A stretch of 64,000 nucleotides of DNA from Novosphingobium sp. 17-62-19 (GCF_002256775.1 NZ_NCII01000007.1:38679-102678), one strand, 5' to 3'; positions 8,901-17,869 are shown, numbered from the stretch's first letter. Translations and numbers: made by a program. The notes: generated from the sequence alone by a model not told the origin.

Positions 8901-11389
8901 GCTCCGCCCACACCTTGCGCAACCGCGGTAGCAGCTTGCATCAGGGTGATCTGCCCGCTCGTGCTGATCACGATTTGCGCAGTACCGCCCTGCCCCGCAC
9001 CGCCCGCAGCATTGCCGATCTGATTGCCGCCCCGGCCTTGGGCGATGACTGTTGTTTCGCCTTCAATCGAAACCAGCCCGCCGAACGCCGCAATTTCAGC
9101 AAGGCCACCTGTGCCTATTCCACCTGCCTGCGTATCAATGCCAAGCCCGCCCGATCCTTGCGAGGCAATCGACGCAGAACCGTCAATCGTCAGCGCCCCG
9201 GCTGATCGCGCCTCGATCGTTACGCTGCCACCGGTGCCAGTCCGGGTTCCGGCATATCCATCCCCGCCTGTTGCGTCGACCGTGACTTCAAGGGAGCCAC
9301 CAATGCCGATAAACTTCTCATCGCGGGCGCTGACAAGCACTGAACCACCGGTCGCCGTGCCCCCGCCGCTCCCCACGGCAGTGCCACTCCCGCCAAAGGC
9401 ATCGGCCTGCAGCGTCAGATCGCCTGCGATACCAACGCCGCCAATGCCCGTTCCACTGGCAGTCATAGAGATCAGCCCGCCCGTTGCATTGCCCGCAACG
9501 GTGCCAAAATTGCTACCGCCGAAAGCCGATGCCGTGGCAGTTGCATCCAGCAAAGTCATGCTGCCGCCATTGACCGCACTGAACGCAACACTACCGCCAG
9601 TCGCGCTACCGCTGGCATTGATCTGCCCTGCACCGCTGGACGCATCGGCACTTAACGTCGTCAGCCCGCCGACCAGGATCGCGTTTCCAGTCCCCAATGC
9701 CTGCAAGGCAACCGTGCCGCCCACGGCGCTGCCGCCATCAATGGTGCAACTGACACAACCAGTACCAAATGCCCCAGACCCGTCTGCGCTGATCATCAAA
9801 TCTGCGCCAAGATCAATCAGCGAACCGGTTGTGCCACTAGAAATGAGTGTTACCGAACCACCAAAGCCCGATCCGCCGCCAATCCCTGCTTCAGAGGGTT
9901 CGCCACCGATTCCGCCAGCATCAATCACCAGACCCGTCTCGAACGAGATTTCACCGCCGTTCAGTGCTTCTAGCAGCACCGTTCCGCCCGTTCCGCTGCC
10001 ACTGGTTGTGCCAACGAGCATCGAAGGCGCGCCGACTCCAACCGCACTAAGCTCAACATCGCCGCCCAGAACAACGGCACCGCCGTCATGCGCCCTCAGC
10101 GCCACCCCGCCGGCTTGTGCGTTTGGATTGGCGTTCGTGCCATCCACGCTGGCCGAAAACAGCAATGAACCACCGAAGCTTGCGATGCTGCCTGCATTTG
10201 CAGTGATGCTCGAATTGACACCTGTCGCGTAAAGCGTGGCATTCCCGGCAAAGTCCAGGCCAGCAGCCGAATTTGCTTCAAGATTGATCGTATCGGTCGC
10301 CCTTGCCAGCACCGCAGAGGTAAATGTGCCATCCCCACCGACGATCGATGCCGTCCCGCTGCCGCCTCCGGCTGAAGGCGCCGCACTCGGCAAATTGCCG
10401 CCAACCACGTCATGACCGGCCGACAGGATAATGGTGTTGCCGATTTCATCGACCGCCCCGGCAATATCGAAACCCAAGGAACTTCCGGCACCAATGGCCA
10501 TGGTAATCGCATCGTTCTTCGGCACCGCCACCATATAGACGCGGTGGAAGAAGTTTCCGGCCGTTACAGCCGCAGGGCCGGTTATCGTGCCATTGTTCGC
10601 CGCTACGGCACCCGTGGCGCTGGTCCCGGAATTCACCTCGATGTCGAAAAGACCATTGGGTGCAAACGTGATCGTAGCCGCATCGGCCGCAACCAACGCC
10701 GCCGAACCATTGACGTCGATCGTGCCGTTGTTGACCACCGATGGCGCAACCAGAGCGATATACGATCCATCGACTGTCGCGTTCAGTTGCGCGCCTGCTG
10801 AAACCACAACCTGCGAACCCGGCACTGTTACAGGCTGAAACACATAGGAGCCGCTCGTATCGAAGGCACCGGAAGCAGCATCATAGGCAAGATCAGAGGT
10901 GGTCAGCGCCAGATTGCCAACATCGAACACACTCGTGCCGCCAATCAGAATGCCGCCGGGGCTGTAGAAAAACACCGTTCCACCCGCAACCGAAGGCGCG
11001 GAAACCTGCTGCAACTGCGATATGACCGTACCGTTGAACTGCACCGGGCGCGTTGACCCTGAAGGCACAATCCGGTTGAGCACTGCAAAATCAGAATTGT
11101 TGAAATCGTTCTGGAAAGTCGCAGTCGTCCCCACCGATTGGAAATCAATAGGTCCACCAGTCGATGCGGTATCATTTGGCGTCCAGTTGATCACCGCGCT
11201 GGGCGATGAAACCGTAATGTCTGTGGTGCCAATTGATTCAAATATGGAGGCGGCTCCTCCCACTACGTTGCCGGTTGCGTTGAACGACTGCGCCTTCAAC
11301 GATGTCCCTGTTGCCGCAAGCGCCGTGGCCAGTGCCAGCCCCGATGCCGAAAGCATCTGCTTCATGGTTGCCGATGGGATCGTACGCAT
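2936..11389 (-). CDS. Giant filamentous-haemagglutinin-like exoprotein (TpsA of a two-partner secretion system)
   Basis: A 2817-residue protein. I chose the ATG at 11389 because an ideal GGAGGAG ribosome site lies just upstream; a GTG five codons earlier would read through that site. The ATG shares its A with the tpsB stop (TGATG). A signal peptide is followed by a TPS (haemagglutinin N-terminal) domain over about residues 40-170, including FFYSPGGILIGG, the filament-nucleating motif that its TpsB recognises. About residues 340-1650 are very rich in Gly/Ala/Ser/Thr with recurrent GGxGxGG units, as expected of a beta-helical adhesin. Further beta-helix-type repeats follow. The C-terminal 150 residues differ: a Cys pair (NGCLFSVAECV), an acidic stretch and SPLDNQSDIEEPVTGGG near the end. 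Target (surface, cell or matrix) is unknown. Secretion through the neighbouring TpsB is strongly supported by context. Confidence 0.93.
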   Translation of the reverse strand: MRTIPSATMKQMLSASGLALATALAATGTSLKAQSFNATGNVVGGAASIFESIGTTDITVSSPSAVINWTPNDTASTGGPIDFQSVGTTATFQNDFNNSDFAVLNRIVPSGSTRPVQFNGTVISQLQQVSAPSVAGGTVFFYSPGGILIGGTSVFDVGNLALTTSDLAYDAASGAFDTSGSYVFQPVTVPGSQVVVSAGAQLNATVDGSYIALVAPSVVNNGTIDVNGSAALVAADAATITFAPNGLFDIEVNSGTSATGAVAANNGTITGPAAVTAGNFFHRVYMVAVPKNDAITMAIGAGSSLGFDIAGAVDEIGNTIILSAGHDVVGGNLPSAAPSAGGGSGTASIVGGDGTFTSAVLARATDTINLEANSAAGLDFAGNATLYATGVNSSITANAGSIASFGGSLLFSASVDGTNANPNAQAGGVALRAHDGGAVVLGGDVELSAVGVGAPSMLVGTTSGSGTGGTVLLEALNGGEISFETGLVIDAGGIGGEPSEAGIGGGSGFGGSVTLISSGTTGSLIDLGADLMISADGSGAFGTGCVSCTIDGGSAVGGTVALQALGTGNAILVGGLTTLSADASSGAGQINASGSATGGSVAFSAVNGGSMTLLDATATASAFGGSNFGTVAGNATGGLISMTASGTGIGGVGIAGDLTLQADAFGGSGTAVGSGGGTATGGSVLVSARDEKFIGIGGSLEVTVDATGGDGYAGTRTGTGGSVTIEARSAGALTIDGSASIASQGSGGLGIDTQAGGIGTGGLAEIAAFGGLVSIEGETTVIAQGRGGNQIGNAAGGAGQGGTAQIVISTSGQITLMQAATAVAQGVGGAGTSGPDVVGGSGTGGNAVLNLGGGALDIAGNLTLDSTGFGNVGTAQGGAGQGGSTSILQNGNMLTVAGVSYIGAAGSGGFSVFGATGGSGTGGTITLESNQSTATLSEVGTATIEATGYGGAGRNGGAGSGGSIEITATASTISAGSELQVFSEGQAGAGGPIGGNGGVGIGGEITLLAAGSDFGPSSITAPILNLSVTGRGGAGTSEASSGGGQAGDGGAGFGGTLSLTTAPDGGTIEALELTAQAAGVGGLGGNGASSSGPGEHGGSGGAAAGGAINFGSVLGTGSDTGGFILGDALVNAAATGGQGGTGGAGIPPGRGGSGGNATGGAVAMLFDAGGSTLAVGGELVVRADATGGSTGPCFTACVVTSGSGTGGTINVGSDGLTTGNQITASTLELSAFGTGGNSSTADGAVGVGGNVFLRLGSGMTLTAGDVSLSAFAEGGDSFSDEVPGLFGGSALGGNAQFTASGTSSAAISGQVSIVANASGGFSSGPGGVGGNGAAGTARLYSDGGNIDIVGDADLRANGSGGNGGTDGVTGAGGTGLGGNALLTVGTPTLLGNGGRIAVAGSVSASSGAIGGAGFIAGNATGGLTAIVARQGTLDLAQVIATVNATGGEGINGGAGGMGKGGAIEIFAHNAIEGGALLTADSLLAQATALGGGGGNIFDPNAVGAVGGIAEGGEVSVFGSAGNGQIDIEALNLSANATGGTGGTAVFDVGGTGGLATGGSVQLGLASGIDTGAVNSGSARFGTVTATASANGGEGGSAEIVGGTGGMAVGGGVTLLARGGLVTIDNPSTFEANATGGTGGFTNMQGDGGSAVISNVAGEEFISGVKLLVTNRFNQVGQRGSLNAAGLSFTAAATGGSGTVNGTTSMAQSAIRVQIANGDYTGTDLAMVALANGVDTAATPDLFTMQGGSINLSGNLSISTPGEFSLTLDSSTAVADNVAITAANWVLGSAAPVVAGTLTGVSSLNLMSGLDLVGHANLQSDMNVSLFAAGRIQFNDVDSFGNITAQAGASITLGDLSSQGFVELFGGADVETGLIAAGGPVSIGTSGAITTSAVNAGTGTPSASDTNSIVFDAGGNVSTGNLTSSGDVLVIANGDIGTGVITSYDALILGHGSTALGGVELVNQLLVADSSLAFPGPGGERPGKDEILAATPVATLGSVSINDPSTAASLVIAAGTTTNLADISTTGDIDISSGGNAVVGMLQSSAGGVELTSSGGMIAGGDVSAALGVAVKASNGLQLATVTGSGVALESGAGLIVGDVTAGASGMTLTAGGNLQAGNLTSGADAVAIASGNLAAGSVQAVDALLLGGGNVVANSLVVSNRALIANASMAPIGDTIDKTQIFSAAPVATGGAVALSDGSTVGSLRIAAGTTATTAGVDASGNIGVTSIGNGSFGALASTGGNIELFARSGSVAASAINARFDVLASGAGGLNAGIVAGRNLALLSGGNVVIGTARAGVVGNAQGQITGATGQLYIANASMLPVAAVPGAVGYSGLLASTPVAAGGAVSIQNSAIAGRILSSSIGAMNGAALTGFTRIDVTSNAAVTVAQRWFSPVVQIFGGDIAIVDNGSGSAQGALSGIRTTQDGTVGIASISSSPALIGDGLTGSGFALSNAEIGLISTGQLTIAAVDNSANAVDMQIGSLNLAVGSTIGGGTVVGSTGRVIFATGNASTQALGGAIRVTGAINGTGFGSGNVLEFSTGRFELDAVTGSISLASTGTTLGGIAEFNAANIHVASATVLDRLAADPLYAGRILDLNAPAAVPRPEGVLRALGLDFYPTGTLYIQNTGTALNPAGFFADIDFTDITAPANAQAASVSVVVNGAFQTPTGIVGGVDAHALVVAAADDLAPFSADSQINGCLFSVAECVAPAVVEEGEPDVIGAISAQFEIVANDPIGSTPSFAEEPADEAGEPDEGDGQVQLLVEEAGPTSPIVPPMSIINDSPLDNQSDIEEPVTGGGNPALIGSTSTSPSQTGDAQ

Positions 11390-13179
11390 CAGAAGCTCCT
11401 CCACGGCAACAGCCGCGTGGTCAAAGTCACAAGAAATCGCGGTTTGGACCGCACGGTCTGCACGCCCACACGCTCAAGCGGCACCGCCATTGTCGCCTCA
11501 AGCCGAAAGCGTGAGCCGATTTCGGAGCGGATGCCACCGCCCGCCGAAGTAAGCCTTTCGGACCCTGCAATGCCCTTGTTCCACACCCAAGCGGCGTCGA
11601 AATAGACGAAGGGCTGCACGCGCCACGTACGGTCACTGTCAACCGCCAGCCTTGGCCCGCGCAGTTCTGCCGTGCTGCCAATCGCACTATCGCCAATCAA
11701 CTGCCCCGGATCATAACCCCGTCCGATGGTGAAGTTCCCCGCCGAAAATTCTTCAAAGCTGAACAGCGGCTTGAACGCATATTGGCCGCGTGGTGCGAGC
11801 AAAAACGAAACCTTGCTCCCCAGCGCCCGCTCATATTCGCCCTGCCACCGCACCACTGTCGCACTGGCGGAACCGTCAAACCGGCTCGTTGGCACAATAG
11901 CGCCACAACCCGCACCGGCGCACGCTTTGGTTGCATCAAGAATGGAAAGCCCCTGCCGCAGTTCCAGCGACGAGGCGAGCCGCCAACGTGGTTGCACCCG
12001 CGCCGTGTCAATCGCGTCAAGATCGAGCCTGCTCCAGCCCACACGGATCTTGTCGCGCGTCAGCGGCCCGATAAAATCGACGTTCTGGTTAACGAGGTCC
12101 ATGCCGCCGCTCAGCCAGATGTTGCGCGCCAGCGAGCGCTGCACCGGATAGCGTGCATAAACACTTGCATAGAGCGTGCGCGCATCGAGCGAAACTCCCG
12201 CAGGCAGCCCCGCCACGTCGGGCTTGGTCCAGGCATAAGTAAACTGCCCGCCCACGATCAGCCCTTCAGAACCGGGCCGGAATTCGTGCGAGCCCTGCAG
12301 GATGTGCTGTTCGGTGAAATCGGACGTAGCGTAGTAGGACAGCGAAGTTACGTCGCCCATGCCGGTCAGCCCGAACACTTGCGCACGCACCTGCCCGCCA
12401 AACCGCCCCGTCGCCTCGGCAGCAAGGTTCTGCACAGTCATGTCCACCGCATAACCTTCGCGCAGCACGGCCACTTCGGCCACCAGATCGCCCGGTGCCG
12501 TTCCGGCAGGCTTCAGCGTCAGTTGCACGTTGTAGCCCGGCAAATCACGCGCCAGCAGCAGATAGCGTTCCGCGCGGCGCTGGTTGAACACCTCGCCTCC
12601 GGTTAGCTTACCCAGGTATTGCTGCAGCTTGGCCTCTGCGCCGCGCGTTTCGCCGCGCGCCCGTACCGCCGATATCCGCGCATAGATCACCTCCATGCGG
12701 ACCTTACCGTCTTCGATCTTCTGGGTCGGCACCTGCACCGCCGCCAGATATCCCTTGTTGCGCAACATCGTACCCGCAGCGTCACGGATCTCGCACAAAG
12801 TGGCGATGGGCTGCGGCGTGCCGGTGAGCGACTTCCATGTGTCGTTCAATTCGGCCGGGTCAATCTCCTTCAACCCGCCGAATTCCACTTCGGTGATATT
12901 GACCTTGATGTCGGCATATTTTGGATCATCGAGTGGACACGCCGAACGTTCAATCCCGCCTTTGATCGAAAGCCGCGATGGCGCTTGTGGTGATTGTGTG
13001 GTGGTGCCGCGAAGGTCATCACGCGTCGGCGGGCTGACCGCCTGACCGGAAGGAATCCCTTGGGCCGAAACCACTGCGGGGATAGCGGCCATTGCAACTG
13101 CTGCAAAACCGCGCGCGACCGCGCTATGGCAAGGCCGCAGACCTGCCCGCACGTTTCTCCCCGAAAATCCAAACTTCAT
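11389..13179 (-). CDS. Two-partner secretion outer-membrane transporter (TpsB; ShlB/FhaC/HecB family)
   Basis: A 596-residue Omp85-superfamily pore that exports the TpsA encoded directly downstream. A signal peptide (cleavage near VVSAQG) is followed by a POTRA-type periplasmic region, with recognisable text around ITEVEFGG and AGTMLRNKGYLAAVQVP, and then a C-terminal 16-strand barrel. The barrel carries IGRGYDPG, the family's conserved VRGY-type loop motif. It ends in an aromatic residue (WRSF), typical of barrels inserted by BamA. Start ATG 13179 lies behind a G-rich ribosome site. It is the first gene of a three-gene operon, TpsB-TpsA-CHAT, with overlapping stop and start codons. The 235 bp upstream contain the only AT-rich tract nearby (about 13213-13266), the likely promoter location, but no sigma-70 boxes can be assigned with confidence. 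Confidence 0.95.
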   Translation of the reverse strand: MKFGFSGRNVRAGLRPCHSAVARGFAAVAMAAIPAVVSAQGIPSGQAVSPPTRDDLRGTTTQSPQAPSRLSIKGGIERSACPLDDPKYADIKVNITEVEFGGLKEIDPAELNDTWKSLTGTPQPIATLCEIRDAAGTMLRNKGYLAAVQVPTQKIEDGKVRMEVIYARISAVRARGETRGAEAKLQQYLGKLTGGEVFNQRRAERYLLLARDLPGYNVQLTLKPAGTAPGDLVAEVAVLREGYAVDMTVQNLAAEATGRFGGQVRAQVFGLTGMGDVTSLSYYATSDFTEQHILQGSHEFRPGSEGLIVGGQFTYAWTKPDVAGLPAGVSLDARTLYASVYARYPVQRSLARNIWLSGGMDLVNQNVDFIGPLTRDKIRVGWSRLDLDAIDTARVQPRWRLASSLELRQGLSILDATKACAGAGCGAIVPTSRFDGSASATVVRWQGEYERALGSKVSFLLAPRGQYAFKPLFSFEEFSAGNFTIGRGYDPGQLIGDSAIGSTAELRGPRLAVDSDRTWRVQPFVYFDAAWVWNKGIAGSERLTSAGGGIRSEIGSRFRLEATMAVPLERVGVQTVRSKPRFLVTLTTRLLPWRSF

Positions 13180-13357
13180 TGCGCACGCGCCCCCTCAAGG
13201 CTTTGAACTGGCGCGACCCATTTATCTTTTTGTTATCTTGCTGTCAGTCTAGCAACAAAAACCCACCCTGCAATCGGCGGCAGAAACATTCTGACAAACA
13301 AGCCGTGGATCAATTTCGCGCACGCATCAAGCGCTTCCGCGAGATTACACCCACATT

Positions 13358-13392
13358 GCAAGGCCCCCGATCGTGTTGACCGGGAGCCTTGC
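13358..13392 (-). terminator. Hairpin downstream of secA, possible terminator
   Basis: Seven-base arms GCAAGGC (13358-13364) and GCCTTGC (13386-13392), extended by C/G pairs, lie 23 bp past the secA stop. No T-tract follows on the minus strand, so intrinsic termination is uncertain. Confidence 0.4.
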
Positions 13393-13414
13393 CGATGCGC
13401 TCAAATCCTGAATA

Positions 13415-16162
13415 TTACGAAGCGATACCGTGGCAATGCTTGTACTTCTTGCCCGATCCACACGGGCAAGGCGCGTTGCGGCTGATGCCCGATCCGGCGT
13501 ACGGATCATCGCCAAGCCCCTGCGCCACTGCACCCGCCAGTAGCGTCCCGCCTGCCTGTGGCGGCAGCGCACCGAACATCGATGGCGAGGGCGTTGGCGC
13601 AATCGCATCGTTCTCACCGGTAAACGGATCGATATGGCTAGTGAGGAAATCAGGCAATTCTGGCAGTTCGAAATCGTCCATGGGACGCAGACGGATCTCG
13701 CTGGTCATCAGGATGCGCGTCACGTCCTCACGGATGGCTTCGAGCATCTTTTCAAACAGGCCGAACGCTTCCTGCTTGTATTCGTTGATCGGCGTCTTCT
13801 GCGCATAGGCGCGCAGGAACACGACCTGACGCAGCGCGTCTAGCGTGGCGAGGTGTTCTTTCCAGTGGTTGTCGAGCCGCTCCAGCAGGATCGACTTTTC
13901 CAGTCCGCGCCAAGCCGAAACATCAACCTCGGTCATTTTCGCGGCCATCTTTTCATCAGCAAGCGCCTGGATGCGCTCCTCGATCATGTCCGGCTCGATG
14001 GCTTCTTCCTGCATCCAGTCTTCGATGGGCACTTCCATGCCCAACACTTCTGCAACGCGGGCTTTCAAGGCCGCCACATCCCACTGTTCAGGGTAGGAAC
14101 CCGGAGGGCAGGCATCGCCGACGATGCCGTTCACGGTGTCATGACGCATGTCAGCCACCACATCGTCCACCGCCTCGGCGTCCATGATGTCAGCGCGCTG
14201 TTCGTAGATGACCTTGCGCTGGTCGTTCATCACGTCATCGTATTCAACAACTTGCTTGCGGATGTCGTAGTTGCGCGCCTCAACCTTCTTCTGCGCCGTC
14301 TCGATGGCCTTTGACAGCCACTTGGAACCAATCGCCTCGCCATCGGCAAGGTTGTTGTTCATCATCTTGGAAAACAGCGTGTCGGGTCCGAAGATGCGCA
14401 GCAGGTCATCCTCAAGGCACAGATAGAATTTGCTCATGCCCGGATCGCCCTGACGGCCCGAACGCCCGCGCAGCTGGTTATCGATGCGGCGGCTTTCGTG
14501 GCGCTCGGTGCCGATCACGCAAAGCCCACCGGCGGCAAGAACCTTGGCCTTTTCTTCAGCAACTTCGGCCTTGATCCGCGCAATTCCGGCATCACGTTCC
14601 GGCCCGGCGGGCACATCGCGCAGCTCGTCCTCGGTCAGGAACTCCACGTTGCCGCCCAGCTGAATGTCGGTGCCGCGCCCGGCCATGTTGGTGGCGATGG
14701 TCACCGCGCCCAAACGCCCTGCCTGCGCCACGATATGGGCTTCCATCTCATGGAAGCGGGCATTCAGCACGTTATGCTTGACGCCTTCCTTCTGGAGGAA
14801 GTCCGAAAGCAGCTCCGACTTTTCGATGGAAACCGTGCCCACCAGCACCGGCTGCCCGTTTTCATACTTCGCGCGGATCAGCTTGGCGATGGCGGCAAAC
14901 TTGTCCATCGTGTTCTTGTAGAACTCGTCCTCCTCATCCACGCGCTGCACCGGCACATTGGTCGGAATCGACACGACGTTCATCTTGTAGATGTCGAAGA
15001 ATTCCGGCGCTTCGGTTGCCGCCGTGCCGGTCATGCCCGAAATCTTGGGATACATGCGGAAGTAGTTCTGGAACGTGATCGAAGCCATCGTCTGGTTTTC
15101 AGGCTCGATCTGCACCCCTTCCTTGGCCTCAACCGCCTGATGCAAGCCGTTGGACCAGCGCCGCCCGTCCATCATGCGTCCGGTGAACTCGTCGATGATG
15201 ACGATCTTGTCGTCCTTGACGATATAGTCGATGTCACGCTTGAACATGACATTGGCCTTCAGCGCCTGATCGAGATGATGGACAACCATCGTGTTCTCGA
15301 CGTCGTACAGGTTCGACCCTTCCAGCAGCCCCGCCGTTTCGAGCGCGCGTTCGACCCACTCAACGCCGTCTTCTGTCAGCGTGATGTTCTTGGTCTTCTC
15401 GTCCGCGTCGTAATGCGAAGGGTCGATCGTCTTCACGATGGCGTCGACCGAAACGTAAAGCTCGCTCTTGTCGTCGGTCGGGCCGGATATGATCAACGGC
15501 GTGCGCGCCTCATCGATCAGGATCGAGTCAACTTCGTCGACAATCGCGAAGTTGAACGGCCGATGGACCATATTCTCGCGCGTGTGCTTCATATTGTCGC
15601 GCAGATAGTCGAAGCCCAACTCGTTGTTGGTCGCATACGTGATGTCGGAGTTATAGGCCTCGCGGCGTTCGCCTTCGCCGATATTCGGCACGATCACGCC
15701 CACGGTCAAGCCCAGGAACTTGTAAAGCACGCCCATCGTCTCGGCGTCGCGTCGTGCCAGATAGTCGTTCACGGTCACCACGTGGACGCCCTTGCGCTCC
15801 AACGCGTTCAGGTAAACCGCCAGCGTTGCCACCAGCGTCTTGCCTTCACCCGTGCGCATTTCGGCAATCTCGCCGCGATGCAGCACGATGCCGCCGATCA
15901 TCTGCACATCGAAATGCCGCAGCCCCAGCGTGCGGACCGATGCTTCGCGTACCGTGGCAAAAGCTTCGGGCAGAATATCGTCAAGCGCAGTCCCATCGGC
16001 CAGCATCTGCCGAAACTTCGGCGTCTGAGCGGCCAGTTCCTCATCCGAAAGCCCCTGCAAGTGCGGCTCGAAAGCGGCGATCTGGCGGACAATCTTGTCG
16101 AGCGACTTGACGTAACGGTCGTTGGATGAGCCGAAAAGGGCCTTGGCGATGGAGCCGAGCAT
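13415..16162 (-). CDS. secA: Preprotein translocase ATPase SecA
   Basis: A 915-residue motor ATPase that drives Sec-dependent export through SecYEG. I chose ATG 16162 ([16 protein letters not shown]), the family's usual N-terminus; the longer open frame adds 23 unrelated residues. Visible are the DEAD-type motor (Walker A MRTGEGKT, Walker [13 protein letters not shown]), the second motor half ([17 protein letters not shown]), the preprotein cross-linking region and helical scaffold, and the C-terminal zinc-binding SEC-C motif ([13 protein letters not shown]) used in SecB and ribosome binding. Length and domain order are normal. The signal peptides of TpsB, TpsA, CHAT and the PEP-CTERM protein in this window all imply dependence on this pathway. 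Confidence 0.98.
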   Translation of the reverse strand: MLGSIAKALFGSSNDRYVKSLDKIVRQIAAFEPHLQGLSDEELAAQTPKFRQMLADGTALDDILPEAFATVREASVRTLGLRHFDVQMIGGIVLHRGEIAEMRTGEGKTLVATLAVYLNALERKGVHVVTVNDYLARRDAETMGVLYKFLGLTVGVIVPNIGEGERREAYNSDITYATNNELGFDYLRDNMKHTRENMVHRPFNFAIVDEVDSILIDEARTPLIISGPTDDKSELYVSVDAIVKTIDPSHYDADEKTKNITLTEDGVEWVERALETAGLLEGSNLYDVENTMVVHHLDQALKANVMFKRDIDYIVKDDKIVIIDEFTGRMMDGRRWSNGLHQAVEAKEGVQIEPENQTMASITFQNYFRMYPKISGMTGTAATEAPEFFDIYKMNVVSIPTNVPVQRVDEEDEFYKNTMDKFAAIAKLIRAKYENGQPVLVGTVSIEKSELLSDFLQKEGVKHNVLNARFHEMEAHIVAQAGRLGAVTIATNMAGRGTDIQLGGNVEFLTEDELRDVPAGPERDAGIARIKAEVAEEKAKVLAAGGLCVIGTERHESRRIDNQLRGRSGRQGDPGMSKFYLCLEDDLLRIFGPDTLFSKMMNNNLADGEAIGSKWLSKAIETAQKKVEARNYDIRKQVVEYDDVMNDQRKVIYEQRADIMDAEAVDDVVADMRHDTVNGIVGDACPPGSYPEQWDVAALKARVAEVLGMEVPIEDWMQEEAIEPDMIEERIQALADEKMAAKMTEVDVSAWRGLEKSILLERLDNHWKEHLATLDALRQVVFLRAYAQKTPINEYKQEAFGLFEKMLEAIREDVTRILMTSEIRLRPMDDFELPELPDFLTSHIDPFTGENDAIAPTPSPSMFGALPPQAGGTLLAGAVAQGLGDDPYAGSGISRNAPCPCGSGKKYKHCHGIAS

Positions 16163-16267
16163 AGACGGGATTTTCCTGTAGAATCTGATGTGTAGGGAAA
16201 GAGACGCGCAAAACGCACCTCGACAGGCCATGGCCTTGCCGGAAAAGGGATATGCGGATGCGCAGCG

Positions 16268-16534
16268 CTACTGGCGCGCGCGGTCGCTCAGGTAAATGCC
16301 GCAATACCGGATCAGTGCCGGGGCGGGAAGCCACACCGTCTTGCGGCGGGCGTTGGTGCGCTTCTGTGGAACAGCGCCACCACGGCAGACGCAGCGCTTT
16401 TGCAGGCGCTCTGCCATTTCGACGCTGCCTGTTGCCACGCCAGCCTCGGCCACTTCCGCGCGAGAGACGGCCATGGCCACCTCCGGCAACGAAAGGCCTG
16501 TAATCATGGCCAGCAGAGCAAGCAGAATGCGCAT
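16268..16534 (-). CDS. Small secreted protein of unknown function
   Basis: An 88-residue frame from ATG 16534. The first 22 residues (MRILLALLAMITGLSLPEVAMA) form a plausible signal peptide. The mature part has a basic middle and two Cys near residue 50 (CVC). The ATG overlaps the stop of a shorter upstream frame as TAATG, which favours real translation. It lies between secA and argJ on the secA strand. I do not recognise the family. Confidence 0.5.
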   Translation of the reverse strand: MRILLALLAMITGLSLPEVAMAVSRAEVAEAGVATGSVEMAERLQKRCVCRGGAVPQKRTNARRKTVWLPAPALIRYCGIYLSDRARQ

Positions 16535-16656
16535 TACCGGCTCAGATAGGCATTGCGCGCGCATTCGTCCATCACGAAAACGCAACCGCTGGTCGTCAGG
16601 GAGCAGTTGAACCCCGCCCCCTCGCACGCTACGCGCATCCTTATGTCAGACGCCAT
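16534..16656 (-). CDS. Possible 40-residue cysteine-rich peptide
   Basis: ATG 16656 opens a short frame with three cysteines spread over the final 30 residues (CEGAGF, NCSLTTSGC, DEC). Its stop overlaps the start of the next small secreted gene, suggesting coupling. Its 5' end overlaps the divergent argJ start by 14 bp. It could be a chance frame; no family is recognised. Confidence 0.3.
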   Translation of the reverse strand: MASDIRMRVACEGAGFNCSLTTSGCVFVMDECARNAYLSR

Positions 16657-17869
16657 CTCCCCACTCGCCACGCCCTTCCCCGCTCTGCCCGCCATCGCAG
16701 GCGTCACCCCGCGCGTCGCCCGCGCCGGGTACAAGGACTGGGGCCGCTGTGACCTGACTTATGTCGAACTGGCCGAAGGCACGACGGTCGCAGGCGTCTT
16801 CACCCGCAACGTCTGCTGCTCGTCAGAAGTCGAACTTGGCCGTCAGAACATCGCCCAAGGGCAGGCCCGCGCGCTGGTGGTCAACGCAGGCAATTCCAAC
16901 GCCTTCACCGGCTATCGCGGGCGTGAGGCAGTGGAGCAGATCATGGATCAGGTCGCCACTCACCTCGGCTGCGCGAAGGAGGCCGTGTTCGTATCCTCCA
17001 CCGGCGTTATCGGCGTGCCCCTGCCCAAGGACAAGGCCCGCGCAGGTATCGAAGCCGCACTGCTTGCCGCACCCTGTACATGGGAAGACGCCTCCCGCAC
17101 CATCGGCACGACCGACACTTTCACCAAGGGCGCAACCGCCAGCGCCATGATCGGCGACACGCGCGTGACACTCAGCGCCATCATCAAGGGCAGCGGCATG
17201 ATCGCGCCTGATATGGCGACGATGCTGGGCTACATCTTCACCGATGCCGCCGTGTCTCCCGCCTTCCTGCAGGAATGCTTGTCCGCCGCGAACACCCGTA
17301 CCTTCTCGTGCATCACCGTCGATAGCGACACCTCCACCAGCGACACCGTCCTCGCCTTCGCCACTGGCAAAGCGGGCAACGCTCTGTTGACCGGCCCTGA
17401 CAGCCCCGGCGCAGACGCCTTCGCCGCCGCGCTCGCAGATGTATGCCGCCAACTCGCCCACCTCGTCGTGCGCGATGGCGAAGGCGCGCAGAAGTTCATT
17501 GCGGTCAGCGTCAGCGGTGCAGTATCAGATGAAAGCGCCCGAAAAATTGGCCTCGCCATCGCCAACTCCCCCTTGGTCAAGACCGCCATCGCTGGCGAGG
17601 ATGCCAACTGGGGCCGCGTCGTCATGGCCGTAGGCAAAGCCGGAGAACCCGCCGACCGTGACCGTCTCTCCATCGGCTTTGGCGGCACATGGGCCGCCCG
17701 CGATGGCCAGCCCCTTTCAGACTATGACGAAGCTCCCGTCGCCAACCACCTGAAAGGCCGCGACATTTCCATCGAGGTCGATCTCGGCCTCGGCGAAGGT
17801 AGCGCCACCGTCTGGACGTGCGACCTCACCCACGGCTACATCTCGATCAACGCCGACTACCGCTCATGA
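16643..17869 (+). CDS. argJ: Bifunctional glutamate N-acetyltransferase / N-acetylglutamate synthase ArgJ
   Basis: A 408-residue enzyme of the cyclic arginine pathway that transfers acetyl from N-acetylornithine to glutamate and can also use acetyl-CoA. I chose ATG 16643 (MSDAISPLATPFP), since the 30 residues upstream in frame are unrelated to the family. The self-cleavage site is clear: MIAPDMATMLGY, with cleavage before Thr193, which becomes the nucleophile of the beta chain. KGATASAMIGDT and the C-terminal HGYISINADYRS are also diagnostic. The stop overlaps the start of the phosphatase gene downstream (ATGA), so the two are co-transcribed. Confidence 0.97.
   Translation: MSDAISPLATPFPALPAIAGVTPRVARAGYKDWGRCDLTYVELAEGTTVAGVFTRNVCCSSEVELGRQNIAQGQARALVVNAGNSNAFTGYRGREAVEQIMDQVATHLGCAKEAVFVSSTGVIGVPLPKDKARAGIEAALLAAPCTWEDASRTIGTTDTFTKGATASAMIGDTRVTLSAIIKGSGMIAPDMATMLGYIFTDAAVSPAFLQECLSAANTRTFSCITVDSDTSTSDTVLAFATGKAGNALLTGPDSPGADAFAAALADVCRQLAHLVVRDGEGAQKFIAVSVSGAVSDESARKIGLAIANSPLVKTAIAGEDANWGRVVMAVGKAGEPADRDRLSIGFGGTWAARDGQPLSDYDEAPVANHLKGRDISIEVDLGLGEGSATVWTCDLTHGYISINADYRS

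Noticed and set aside
3675-10232. Long plus-strand open frames (for example 3675-5048 and 9024-10232) rich in Pro, Ala and Ser
   Set aside because: They are antisense to tpsA. Gly/Ala/Thr-rich coding DNA at high GC leaves the opposite strand open, and no ribosome sites or recognisable folds are present.
14498-16129. 543-codon plus-strand frame
   Set aside because: Antisense to secA, which accounts fully for this DNA.
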